Origin: DATKSG01 sp035531775
GTDB lineage: Bacteria; Actinomycetota; Acidimicrobiia; Acidimicrobiales; UBA8190
Direction of reading: 5' to 3'
DNA length: 31,653 bases
Assembly (NCBI GenBank): GCA_035531775.1
Contig: DATKSG010000010.1
Coordinates: forward strand, 1-31,653
The stretch's first letter is position 1, and each line of letters begins with the position of its first letter. Positions 7,567 to 14,866 of the stretch are shown one piece after another. The translations under genes and the position numbers were made by a program. The notes beneath the pieces are model-generated. The model saw only the letters and a list, made by a program, of their open reading frames with translations. It searched no databases and had not been told where the DNA came from.

Positions 7567-9999
7567 TTACGATGTGCCGGCCCGGCGTTTGTCCACCGTG
7601 CCGTCGACCAGTTGCAACAGTGCCTCCACGTCAACCGGCTTGGTCAGGTAACCCTCCACCCCGAGGTCCAGCATGCGCCGTATCCGACTGGGCGTGGCGT
7701 CGGCGCTCACCACTACCACCCTGGTCTCGGCCAGCTCGGGCATGGACCGGAGCCGGTACAGCATCTCGTCCCCCGGCAGGTCGGGCAGGTGGAGGTCCAG
7801 CAGGATCAGGTCCGGGCGGTGCTGGCGGGCAAGCTCCAGCCCGATGTGGGCATCGGAAGCGGACACCAACCGGACATGAGAGCGCCGCCCGAGGACCTGG
7901 GCCACGAGCGAGGCGTTGGAGGCATTGTCCTCTACGTGCAGCACGACCATGGCAGCGGGTGCTGATCCCCGCTCCGCCGGCGGTTGCGAGGGGTCGGGCG
8001 ATCCGAGCCCATCGGCCCCGTCAGCCGACTCGGGCCTGGCCCGCTTCCTCTCGTTCGACCTGGAGCTGGCGATCTCGGACCGGGCCCGGTCGTCGGGACC
8101 TGCGGGCAGCAACTCGACCCAGAAGGTCGATCCGTGCCCGGGCGCAGATTCGACGCCGATGGTGCCGCCCATGACCTCCACCAGCTGCTTGGACAGCGCC
8201 AGCCCCACCCCCGTCCCCTCCACGGCCGATCGTTCGGCCCCGAGGCGCGAGAAGGGGACGAAGAGCATGTCCTGTTGTTCGTGCGGTATGCCGGGACCGG
8301 TGTCGTGCACCGAGAAGCGCACCCCGCCTCCTTCGACCGGAGTCGTGCGGAAGGCGATGGTGCCGCCAGCTTCGTTGTACTTCACGGCGTTGGACCCCAG
8401 GTTGAGCAGGACCTGCAGGAGACGCTGGCGATCGGCTCGGACGTAGAGGTCGAGCTCGTCGTGGTGATGTCTCTCCACCATCATGTGGACGGCCGCCGCT
8501 TCGGCCATCGGCGACAGCAAGGTGGTGACCTCCTCGAGGACGTCGCCTACCCGGACGGCTTGCGCCGAGATGCTCAGCTGGCCTGCCTCGATCCTGGCGA
8601 TGTCGAGCACCTCGTTGATGAGCGACAGCAGGTGCCGTCCGGCCCTCTGAATCTGGTCGACGCTGGTGGCCTGGTCCTCGGCGAGTTCGTCGAGCTCGAG
8701 GAGCTGGGCGAAGCCCAAGATGGCGTTGAGAGGTGTGCGCAGCTCGTGGCTCATCCTCGACAGGAATTGGCTCTTGGCTTCGCTGGCCTTCTCGGCCGCC
8801 ACCGATGCCCGGCGCAGCGACTGCTCGAGGTTCACGCGGTCGGTGACGTCGCGCGACACCGTGACCGTGCCGGTCACATTGCCGAGATGGTCGAAGATGG
8901 GACGGGCCCGAGTCTCGAACGTCCGGAAGCCGCCCTGACTTCGGGACGTGCGACCGGTGGTGACGACCGGGGCCAGGTCTTGTTCGCCGGCCATGCCCCG
9001 GGCGACCAGTTGGTCGATTGCAGTCCGCTCTTGGCGCCGCAGCCGACCGTAACGGTAGGCCTCCTCGATCAGCTGGTCCGCTGCCACCGACTCCTCGGCC
9101 CCGATTTCGATTACCTCTCGAAGGGTGGTGCTGGCCATGGCCACGCGCCCGGTGGCGTCGCGCACCACGATGGTGTCGGGTGAGGCGTGGAAGATCGACT
9201 CCAGCATGAAGCGTCGCTCCTCGGCGGCCCGCTCGGCGGCGTGACGATCCGACACGTCGATCAGGTAGGAGCCGACGACTATGGGGAAGCCATCGGGACG
9301 CGTCTCGAGCGCGTAGACGGCCTCGGCCTCACGCCAGTCCTGTGACGCGGGGTCTTGGCGGAAGCGGAGGATCATCGATACCCGGTCGTCTCCTTGTCCC
9401 TTGCCGCCCACGAAGGCGTCACGCAGGAGGCGCGAGTCGTCAGGGTGGAAACGGGCCACCACCGCCGCCGGGTCGGCCATGGCCTCGGCTGCGCTGATGC
9501 CGAGCAGCCGCTCGATGTTGGGGCTGGCGTAGGAGAACACCCGTTTGGCCACGTCATAGCGCAACGAGACGACCGGGCTGGCCGTCAGGATGTCGTTCAG
9601 CTCCCGCTGGGCTCGGTCGCGCTCCTCGGCGTGGCGCTGGACCTGGGCGGCTGCTTCGTCGAGTCGGGCTGACAGGCGCCCGATCTCGTCGCGTCCGGCC
9701 GGAACCTCACCGGGGGGACCGGCGCCTTCGATGAGGTGAGCGTCGCGTTCGAGACGTTGCAGGCGGGTGACCACGCCGGTGGTGAAGGAGTGCCACAAGG
9801 CGAGGCCACCGGCCAGCGCCACCACCAGAGCGGCGATGTCGAGGATGCCGATGCCGGACTGGGCTGTGGAGGCCGCCGTGACGGCCAGGGCTACGCCGAG
9901 CACGGTCGTGGGCAGGGCCACGAGCACGAGCGCCTTGGACCGGATCGACCGGTCGTACCAGCCGACCCGCGGTCGCTGCCTGCGCTCTACGTCACTCAA
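7567..9999 (-). CDS. Membrane hybrid sensor histidine kinase with C-terminal receiver
   Basis: An 810-residue protein. Two hydrophobic segments (~22-45 and ~52-72) form a hairpin with almost no extracellular loop, so the sensor is probably inside the cell or membrane. A linker/HAMP-like coiled region (~75-135) follows, then two PAS domains (~135-255 and ~260-390), HisKA with SRMSHELRTPLNAI (His418), N-box LNLGSNAVKYN, G-boxes DTGPGIP and GTGVGLALS, a basic linker (~635-680) and a receiver with Asp735 (LILLDLHLPD) and Lys787. No HPt domain is present, so phosphotransfer would need a separate partner. The start is TTG 9999 with GAGGA 9 bases before it; a TATCCT -10 candidate lies at 10039-10044. 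It sits 104 bases downstream of whiB. Confidence 0.92.
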   Translation of the reverse strand: MSDVERRQRPRVGWYDRSIRSKALVLVALPTTVLGVALAVTAASTAQSGIGILDIAALVVALAGGLALWHSFTTGVVTRLQRLERDAHLIEGAGPPGEVPAGRDEIGRLSARLDEAAAQVQRHAEERDRAQRELNDILTASPVVSLRYDVAKRVFSYASPNIERLLGISAAEAMADPAAVVARFHPDDSRLLRDAFVGGKGQGDDRVSMILRFRQDPASQDWREAEAVYALETRPDGFPIVVGSYLIDVSDRHAAERAAEERRFMLESIFHASPDTIVVRDATGRVAMASTTLREVIEIGAEESVAADQLIEEAYRYGRLRRQERTAIDQLVARGMAGEQDLAPVVTTGRTSRSQGGFRTFETRARPIFDHLGNVTGTVTVSRDVTDRVNLEQSLRRASVAAEKASEAKSQFLSRMSHELRTPLNAILGFAQLLELDELAEDQATSVDQIQRAGRHLLSLINEVLDIARIEAGQLSISAQAVRVGDVLEEVTTLLSPMAEAAAVHMMVERHHHDELDLYVRADRQRLLQVLLNLGSNAVKYNEAGGTIAFRTTPVEGGGVRFSVHDTGPGIPHEQQDMLFVPFSRLGAERSAVEGTGVGLALSKQLVEVMGGTIGVESAPGHGSTFWVELLPAGPDDRARSEIASSRSNERKRARPESADGADGLGSPDPSQPPAERGSAPAAMVVLHVEDNASNASLVAQVLGRRSHVRLVSASDAHIGLELARQHRPDLILLDLHLPDLPGDEMLYRLRSMPELAETRVVVVSADATPSRIRRMLDLGVEGYLTKPVDVEALLQLVDGTVDKRRAGTS

Positions 10000-10103
10000 G
10001 GCGATCCGTCCTCGCCGGCAATGGCCTCGCCATGCCCGAGGATAGTGATCGTGCGCGCCGGGCGTGGCCGCCGGGCTCGGCCCCCCTCAGTGGGTGTCGA
10101 GGC

Positions 10104-10394
10104 TCAGGAGGCGCGGCGACGGGCCGCCAGCCACGCCTTGCGCAGCTTGCGCCGCTCCTCCTCGGAGGTGGCGCCCCATACACCTGACTCCTGGTTGGTG
10201 GCCAAGGCGAACTCGAGGCACGGCTCCACCACGTCGCACGATCGGCAGACGCGTTTGGCCGACTCGATCTGGTCGATGGCCGGCCCCGTCGTGCCGACGG
10301 GGAAGAAGAGGTCAGGCTCGGTGTGACGGCACGCGGCCAGCTTCCGCCAGTCGTCCGCGTCCCATTCCACAGAGCGATTCCACATGAGTGCCAC
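10104..10394 (-). CDS. whiB1: WhiB1-like iron-sulfur transcription factor
   Basis: A 96-residue Wbl protein. Four cysteines in the family pattern (C22, then VCRSC giving C50 and C53, then C59 in PCLEF) ligate a [4Fe-4S] cluster. GVWGAT is the beta-turn that contacts sigma factor region 4, and the tail RRKLRKAWLAARRR is the basic DNA-binding end. LFFPVG and the overall length match WhiB1/WblE, an essential NO-responsive regulator in mycobacteria. GTG 10394 has AGGAGG 5 bases upstream, better than ATG 10385. In M. tuberculosis whiB1 and pdtaS are convergent neighbours; here they are also convergent, with a kinase-regulator pair between them. A CRP-type palindrome lies upstream. Confidence 0.92.
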   Translation of the reverse strand: MALMWNRSVEWDADDWRKLAACRHTEPDLFFPVGTTGPAIDQIESAKRVCRSCDVVEPCLEFALATNQESGVWGATSEEERRKLRKAWLAARRRAS

Positions 10395-10438
10395 GATGCC
10401 CTCCTCCGGTACCGTGCATCACGCGCTGCGCGACGTTT

Positions 10439-10454
10439 TGTGATCGGGTTCACA
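10439..10454. promoter_or_regulatory. Perfect CRP/FNR-family palindrome upstream of whiB1
   Basis: TGTGA-TCGGGT-TCACA is an exact match to the CRP consensus TGTGA-N6-TCACA. Its centre is about 52 bases before the whiB GTG and about 130 bases before the divergent phosphodiesterase gene. In M. tuberculosis the cAMP receptor protein Rv3676 binds the whiB1 promoter, so position and sequence agree with known biology. It lies downstream of a possible TTGCAC-N17-TACTTT promoter on the minus strand (10502-10530), which would suggest repression from that start, or activation of a start closer to the gene. Confidence 0.75.
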
Positions 10455-10501
10455 TGACTGGCCACGAGTGTTGGCCGTCGAGCGAACCGGTAGTTCGTGA
10501 A

Positions 10502-10530
10502 AGTACTCCCAAGCGCTCACCGGTGCAAGC
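10502..10530 (-). promoter_or_regulatory. Possible whiB1 promoter (TTGCAC-N17-TACTTT)
   Basis: On the minus strand, TTGCAC and TACTTT are separated by 17 bases, an acceptable sigma-A/HrdB spacing. A start a few bases further on would place the CRP palindrome in the transcribed leader. The hexamers match only moderately, so this is a weak call. Confidence 0.3.
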
Positions 10531-10575
10531 ACGGAGCGCAATCGAAACCATTGGTAGTCAATAGAAAGTCACCCG

Positions 10576-11343
10576 ATGGATGGAAATGAATCGTTGGAAA
10601 AGGCAGGACAGCTCGGGCAATGGCTCTTGCCCACCGGCTACACCCGGCCGGCTGTCCTGGCCCACCGGGGCCGCCACGACCGCTGGCGGGAGAACACGCT
10701 CGAGGCTTTTGCCGACGCCGTGTCCTGTGGGGCCGACGGTGTGGAGCTCGATGTCCGACAGACCGGCGACGGCGCGTTGGTGGTGCACCATGACGCCTTG
10801 GTGCCCAGGCTCGGCCCCATCGCCGAACTGACGCGGGCGGAGCTTCCGGACTGGCTCCCGACCCTGGGGCAGGCGTTGGACACCTGCGCCGGGTACGTGG
10901 TCGACGTCGAGATCAAGCACTCGCCGCTCGAGCCGGGCTACGACCCAAGCGAGGCTATCGCCGCCGCCGTGGCCGGCGTGGTATCCGACGCCATGACCGT
11001 GGCGCGGCGGCCTAGGGCCGTGCTGGTCACGTCGTTCTTTCCGGCCACCCTGCGCGCCGTAACGACGGCATGCCCGTCGTTGCCCACCGGCCTGCTGGTC
11101 TTGCCAGCCCTCGACGCCGTGGCCGCCTTGGACGAGGCCGCCCGAGCCGGGTGCCGGGCGTTGCTGCCGTTTCGTTCCCAGGTGACGCCGGAGCTGGTGG
11201 CGGCGGCCCACGATCGCGCCATGGCCGTCGTGGCCTGGACGGTCGACGAGGACGACGACCTGAGGTCGGCCGCCGCCGCCGGTTGCGACGCCGTGGTCAC
11301 CGACCGGGTGGAAAGAGCCTGCGCCGTGCTCGGCGGGGGCTGA
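10576..11343 (+). CDS. Glycerophosphodiester phosphodiesterase
   Basis: A 255-residue GDPD-family TIM-barrel. The catalytic histidine pair is visible as AHRG (H30) and VHHD (H71/H72), with metal ligands in GVELDV (E57, D59) and VVDVEIKH (E112). ENTLEAF and the late AWTVDEDDDL and DAVVTDRVE segments are typical. It hydrolyses glycerophosphodiesters from phospholipid turnover to glycerol 3-phosphate and an alcohol. No signal peptide is apparent, so it is cytosolic. The ATG start has only a weak AGAAAG 7 bases upstream. It is divergent from whiB and is followed by a GC-rich hairpin before etfB, so probably monocistronic. Confidence 0.92.
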   Translation: MDGNESLEKAGQLGQWLLPTGYTRPAVLAHRGRHDRWRENTLEAFADAVSCGADGVELDVRQTGDGALVVHHDALVPRLGPIAELTRAELPDWLPTLGQALDTCAGYVVDVEIKHSPLEPGYDPSEAIAAAVAGVVSDAMTVARRPRAVLVTSFFPATLRAVTTACPSLPTGLLVLPALDAVAALDEAARAGCRALLPFRSQVTPELVAAAHDRAMAVVAWTVDEDDDLRSAAAAGCDAVVTDRVERACAVLGGG

Positions 11344-11376
11344 GCGGCCACCCTCGTTCGGTGCCTTGCGTTTCCA

Positions 11377-11392
11377 CCCCGCCCGAGCGGGG
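11377..11392 (+). terminator. GC-rich hairpin after the phosphodiesterase gene
   Basis: CCCCGC-CCGA-GCGGGG forms a 6-bp stem with a 4-base loop, 33 bases after the phosphodiesterase stop. There is no U-tract, which is common for actinobacterial terminators, so the call rests only on stem and position. The rest of the 168-base gap before etfB shows AACAAT at 11499-11504 as the only weak -10 candidate. Confidence 0.35.
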
Positions 11393-11511
11393 GAAGAGGG
11401 TGCTGTTGGCCACCCACCGGGGGTGTGCTCGGAGCGCCCGGGCAGGGTATCTGCGGCCGGATCAGGCCCGGATTGGTCCGCCGTGGGGTTCCTCGGGAAC
11501 AATCGAGGTCC

Positions 11512-12291
11512 ATGAACGTCGTCGTCTGTGTGAAGCAGATCCCTGACCCCGCCGCCCCCCAGGCGCTCGACCCCGGGACCAACACCCTCGTCCGGGCGGG
11601 CAAGCTCATCCTGGACGACTCCGATGCATACGGGGTCGAGATGGGCCTTCAGCTGGCCGAGCAGGCCGGCGGCGGCGAGGTGACGCTGGTGTCGATGGCG
11701 CCCAACGGCGAGACGTCGGGGCTGCGCACGGCGCTGGCCATGGGGGCGGCCAAGGCCATCTTGGTGAGCGACGAGGCCCTGCAGGGATCCGATGCCCTGT
11801 CCACGGCCAAGGTTCTGGCCAAGGCCATCGAGCGGGCCCAGCCCGACCTGATCATCGCCGCCACCGAGTCCACCGACGGCTACACCGGCACGACGCCGGT
11901 CCAGATCGCCGAGCTGATGGGGCTGCCGTCCATCACCTTCGCCAAGAAGGTGTCAGTGGCCGAAGGAAGCGTCAGGGTCGAACGTCAGACCGAATCCGGC
12001 TACGACGAGGTGCAGTGCCCGTTGCCGGCGCTCGTGACCGTGACCGCCGGTGTGGTGGAGCCCCGCTACCCCTCGTTCAAGGGGATCATGGCGGCCAAGT
12101 CCAAGCCCGTCGATCAGCTCACCGTGGCCGACCTCGGGCTCGATGCCGGTCAGGTGGGCAGCGCCGGGGCCCGCCAGGAGGTGACCGAAGTCTCAGCCGC
12201 CGAGGAGCGTAAGGCCGGAGAGATCGTGGTCGACGAAGGCGATGCCCACGAGCAGGTCATCCGGTTCCTCGAGCAGCTCAAGCTCATCTGA
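11512..12291 (+). CDS. etfB: Electron transfer flavoprotein beta subunit
   Basis: A 259-residue EtfB/FixA protein: VVVCVKQIPDP at the start, the nucleotide-binding (AMP) region with AMGAAKAILVSDE and IIAATESTDGYTGTTP, and the family signature VERQTESGYDEVQCPLPALVTVTAGVVEPRYPSFKGIMAAKSK around residues 155-200 (cited here as VERQTESGYD to KGIMAAK). With EtfA it forms the FAD-containing carrier that takes electrons from acyl-CoA and other dehydrogenases to ETF-quinone oxidoreductase. ATG 11512 is the natural family start; the ribosome site is weak (GAGG close by). etfA follows 34 bases later. Confidence 0.96.
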   Translation: MNVVVCVKQIPDPAAPQALDPGTNTLVRAGKLILDDSDAYGVEMGLQLAEQAGGGEVTLVSMAPNGETSGLRTALAMGAAKAILVSDEALQGSDALSTAKVLAKAIERAQPDLIIAATESTDGYTGTTPVQIAELMGLPSITFAKKVSVAEGSVRVERQTESGYDEVQCPLPALVTVTAGVVEPRYPSFKGIMAAKSKPVDQLTVADLGLDAGQVGSAGARQEVTEVSAAEERKAGEIVVDEGDAHEQVIRFLEQLKLI

Positions 12292-12325
12292 CCGGCCCGT
12301 CCGAACCCCATCCCAGGAGACGTCC

Positions 12326-13297
12326 ATGTCCATCGACAACGTGTGGGTGTTGGCCGAGGTAACGGCCGGCAACATCACGAGTTCCACTCTCGAGCTGCTC
12401 ACCCAGGCGCGTGCCATGGGGGGTTCGGTCACCGCCGTCACGTGGGGGCCCGACACGGCGTCGGTCACCGGCGAGCTCGGCAACTACGGAGCCACCAAGG
12501 TCTTCGACCTGGGCGACCTGGGCGAGGCGTTGCCCGGTGCCCCGGTGGCGGCGGCCATCGCCGAGCTGGTGGGAGCTGGAAACGGGCCCCAGGTATTGCT
12601 CGTGCCCACCAGTTACGACGGGCGTGACATCGCCGGGCGCCTGTCGGCTCGGCTCGACGTCCCGGTGATCACCAACGTCGTGGGCCTCGTGGTCGATGGT
12701 GACGAGGTGCGCTCGCAGCACGGCCTCTTCGGTGGGGCCCAGGTGGTCGAAGCCCGCTTCACCGGTACCGGCCCGTGGATCTTCGTGGTGCGGGCCAAGT
12801 CCTTTGCCGCCGAGCCGGCCGGCGGAGGCGCCCCCGAGGTCGCCACCGCCAACGTCCCGGACCTCGGCGCCACCAACGCCGCCAAGGTCCTGGCCCGTCA
12901 CGTGGAGGAGCAGAGCGGGCCCAAGCTCGACGAGGCCAGCGTGGTCGTCTCCGGCGGCCGGGGGCTCGGAGCAGCGGAGCACTACGCGCTCATCGACGAG
13001 CTGGCCAAGCTGCTCAAGGGCGCCGCCGGAGCCAGCCGGGCCATCGTCGACGCCGGCTGGGTGCCGTATTCGCACCAGGTGGGCCAGACCGGCAAGACGG
13101 TGAAACCGACGCTGTACATCGCCTGTGGCATCTCGGGCGCCACGCAGCACCTGGTGGGCATGAAGGGATCGAAGAACATCGTGGCCATCAACAAGGACCA
13201 GGACGCCCCCATCTTCTCGGTGGCGGACCTCGGCATCGTCGGTGACGTCCACAAGGTCGTGCCCAAGCTGATCGAGGCGCTCAAGGCCAGGGGCTGA
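12326..13297 (+). CDS. etfA: Electron transfer flavoprotein alpha subunit
   Basis: A 323-residue EtfA/FixB protein. The N-terminal domain (~1-190) resembles EtfB; the C-terminal FAD-binding domain (~200-323) contains VVVSGGRGLG, SHQVGQTGKTVKP, YIACGISGATQHLVGMK and VAINKD..APIF, which bind the flavin. Together with EtfB it makes the heterodimer that feeds electrons from beta-oxidation and related pathways into the respiratory chain. ATG 12326 is supported by AGGAGA 5 bases upstream. It ends the etfBA operon; the next gene (MBOAT) starts 74 bases on in a GC-rich gap with no clear terminator. Confidence 0.96.
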   Translation: MSIDNVWVLAEVTAGNITSSTLELLTQARAMGGSVTAVTWGPDTASVTGELGNYGATKVFDLGDLGEALPGAPVAAAIAELVGAGNGPQVLLVPTSYDGRDIAGRLSARLDVPVITNVVGLVVDGDEVRSQHGLFGGAQVVEARFTGTGPWIFVVRAKSFAAEPAGGGAPEVATANVPDLGATNAAKVLARHVEEQSGPKLDEASVVVSGGRGLGAAEHYALIDELAKLLKGAAGASRAIVDAGWVPYSHQVGQTGKTVKPTLYIACGISGATQHLVGMKGSKNIVAINKDQDAPIFSVADLGIVGDVHKVVPKLIEALKARG

Positions 13298-13371
13298 TCG
13301 CCCGGCGCCGCCGGCGGTAGCGCCCGGCGTCTCGGCGCGCCACCGGCCCAGGTTCGCCGACCTCCGCGCCC

Positions 13372-14811
13372 ATGCTGTTCCCCACCATCGACTTCGCCAT
13401 CTTCTTCGCGGTGGCCTTCACCGCCAATTGGGCTCTGCACCCCTATCGGCGGCTCTGGAAGCTGGCCATGATCGCCGCCAGCTACGTGTTCTACAGCTGG
13501 TGGGACTGGCGCTTCGTGGTGCTGCTCGGCGCCGTCACCCTGGTCGCCCATGGCGGTGCGCTGATCATCGACCGGGCCCACCAGGACCGGGCCCACCAGG
13601 ACCGGGCTCGGCGCTGGGCCCTCGCCGGCTCGGTGGCCACCCTGCTGGGCCTGCTGGCCTGGTTCAAGTACTACGGGTTCCTGGCCGTGAACCTCGACAA
13701 CCTGTCGCATTCGCTGGGCTCGGGCCGCCTGCTCCCATTGCTCGAGGTGACCCTGCCGGTGGGGATCTCGTTCTTCACCTTCATGGCGGTGAGTTACCTC
13801 GTCGATGTGTACCGGCGGCGCATCGATCCCGCCCCCCTGGTGGATGTGGCTGTGTATCTGTCGTTCTTCCCTCATCTGGTGGCCGGGCCCATCGTTCGGG
13901 GCGAGGAGCTGTTGCCGCAGATCCAGCGGCACCGCGACCCCCGCCGCATCGATTTCTCCCGGGCCGCCTGGTTGATCGCCGCCGGGCTCTTCAAGAAGGT
14001 GGTGGTCTCGTCGTATGTGGCATCGGCCATCGTCGATCCGGTCTTCTCGGCCCCGCGTCAGCACACCGCGTTGGAGATCCTCTTCGCCGTGTACGGCTAC
14101 GCCGTGCAGATCTACGCCGACTTCAGCGGTTACACCGACATCGCCATCGGGTGCGCCCTGCTCTTGGGATTCCGGTTCCCCGACAACTTCGACGCCCCCT
14201 ACACCGCCCGTTCCCTGCAGGACTTCTGGCGGCGCTGGCACATCACGTTGTCGCGTTGGTTGCGGGACTACCTCTACATCCCGCTCGGTGGCAACACCGG
14301 TTCACGCTGGGCCACAGCCCGCAACGTCGTGATCACCATGGTGCTCGGTGGGCTCTGGCACGGCGCCGCCTGGACGTTCGTGGCCTGGGGCGCCATCCAC
14401 GGCGCCGGCCAGGTGGTGGGCCACGAGCGCCGCCGGCGCCGGAGCGAGGCGGGCCGCGCCCCTCTGCCCGATGGTCGTTGGCGCATCATCGGCCAGCGGG
14501 TGGGCACGTTCCACCTGGTCTGCCTGGGTTGGGTGTTCTTCCGGGCCGACTCGCTGCGCTCGGCCGGCGTGCTGCTCGAACGTCTGGTGATGTCCTGGGG
14601 TCGCGCCCCGCTCGTCACCCCGTTGGTCGTCATGACCATCGCCGGCGCCGTGGCCGCGCAGTACCTGCCACCCAAGGCCATCGAACGGGCCCAGTTCACG
14701 TTCTCGCGTCAGCGGGTACTCGTGCAGGGGGCCATACTGGGGTTGACGCTCCTGGTGGTCACCACCTTGGGCCCCCAGGGAGTCGCACCGTTCATCTACT
14801 ACCGGTTCTGA
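13372..14811 (+). CDS. MBOAT-family membrane O-acyltransferase (AlgI/PatA-like)
   Basis: A 479-residue polytopic membrane protein with the AlgI/DltB pattern: FFAVAFTANWAL at the start, FKYYGF near 98, LPVGISFFTF near 128, DFSGYTDIAIG near 250, FWRRWHITLSRWLRDYLYIPLGG (given as FWRRWHITLS, H290, to YIPLGG) and the active-site histidine in LGGLWHGAAWTF (H330). Such proteins pass acyl, usually acetyl, groups across the membrane for transfer to cell-surface polysaccharides. The next gene encodes an SGNH protein, the usual partner that completes transfer outside. A 15-base tandem duplication encodes RAHQD twice at residues 68-77, in a basic cytoplasmic loop. No good ribosome site is visible at ATG 13372. 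Confidence 0.92.
   Translation: MLFPTIDFAIFFAVAFTANWALHPYRRLWKLAMIAASYVFYSWWDWRFVVLLGAVTLVAHGGALIIDRAHQDRAHQDRARRWALAGSVATLLGLLAWFKYYGFLAVNLDNLSHSLGSGRLLPLLEVTLPVGISFFTFMAVSYLVDVYRRRIDPAPLVDVAVYLSFFPHLVAGPIVRGEELLPQIQRHRDPRRIDFSRAAWLIAAGLFKKVVVSSYVASAIVDPVFSAPRQHTALEILFAVYGYAVQIYADFSGYTDIAIGCALLLGFRFPDNFDAPYTARSLQDFWRRWHITLSRWLRDYLYIPLGGNTGSRWATARNVVITMVLGGLWHGAAWTFVAWGAIHGAGQVVGHERRRRRSEAGRAPLPDGRWRIIGQRVGTFHLVCLGWVFFRADSLRSAGVLLERLVMSWGRAPLVTPLVVMTIAGAVAAQYLPPKAIERAQFTFSRQRVLVQGAILGLTLLVVTTLGPQGVAPFIYYRF
13570..13607 (+). repeat. 15-base in-frame tandem repeat within the MBOAT gene
   Basis: GACCGGGCCCACCAG occurs twice back to back (13570-13599) and is followed by 8 bases of a third copy. 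It adds DRAHQ units to a predicted cytoplasmic loop. Copy-number change would keep the frame. Confidence 0.9.
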
Positions 14812-14866
14812 GCGTGCTCGTCGCACCGGCCGGAACCGACAGGCCCACGTAGCCCGCATCGACACG

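Noticed and set aside
10056..10090. Terminator after whiB
   Set aside because: The repeats GCCCGGC are direct rather than inverted, so no stable stem forms.
13298..13371. GC palindrome CCGCCGGCGG as a terminator after etfA
   Set aside because: The palindrome leaves no loop and pairs poorly; likely GC bias.
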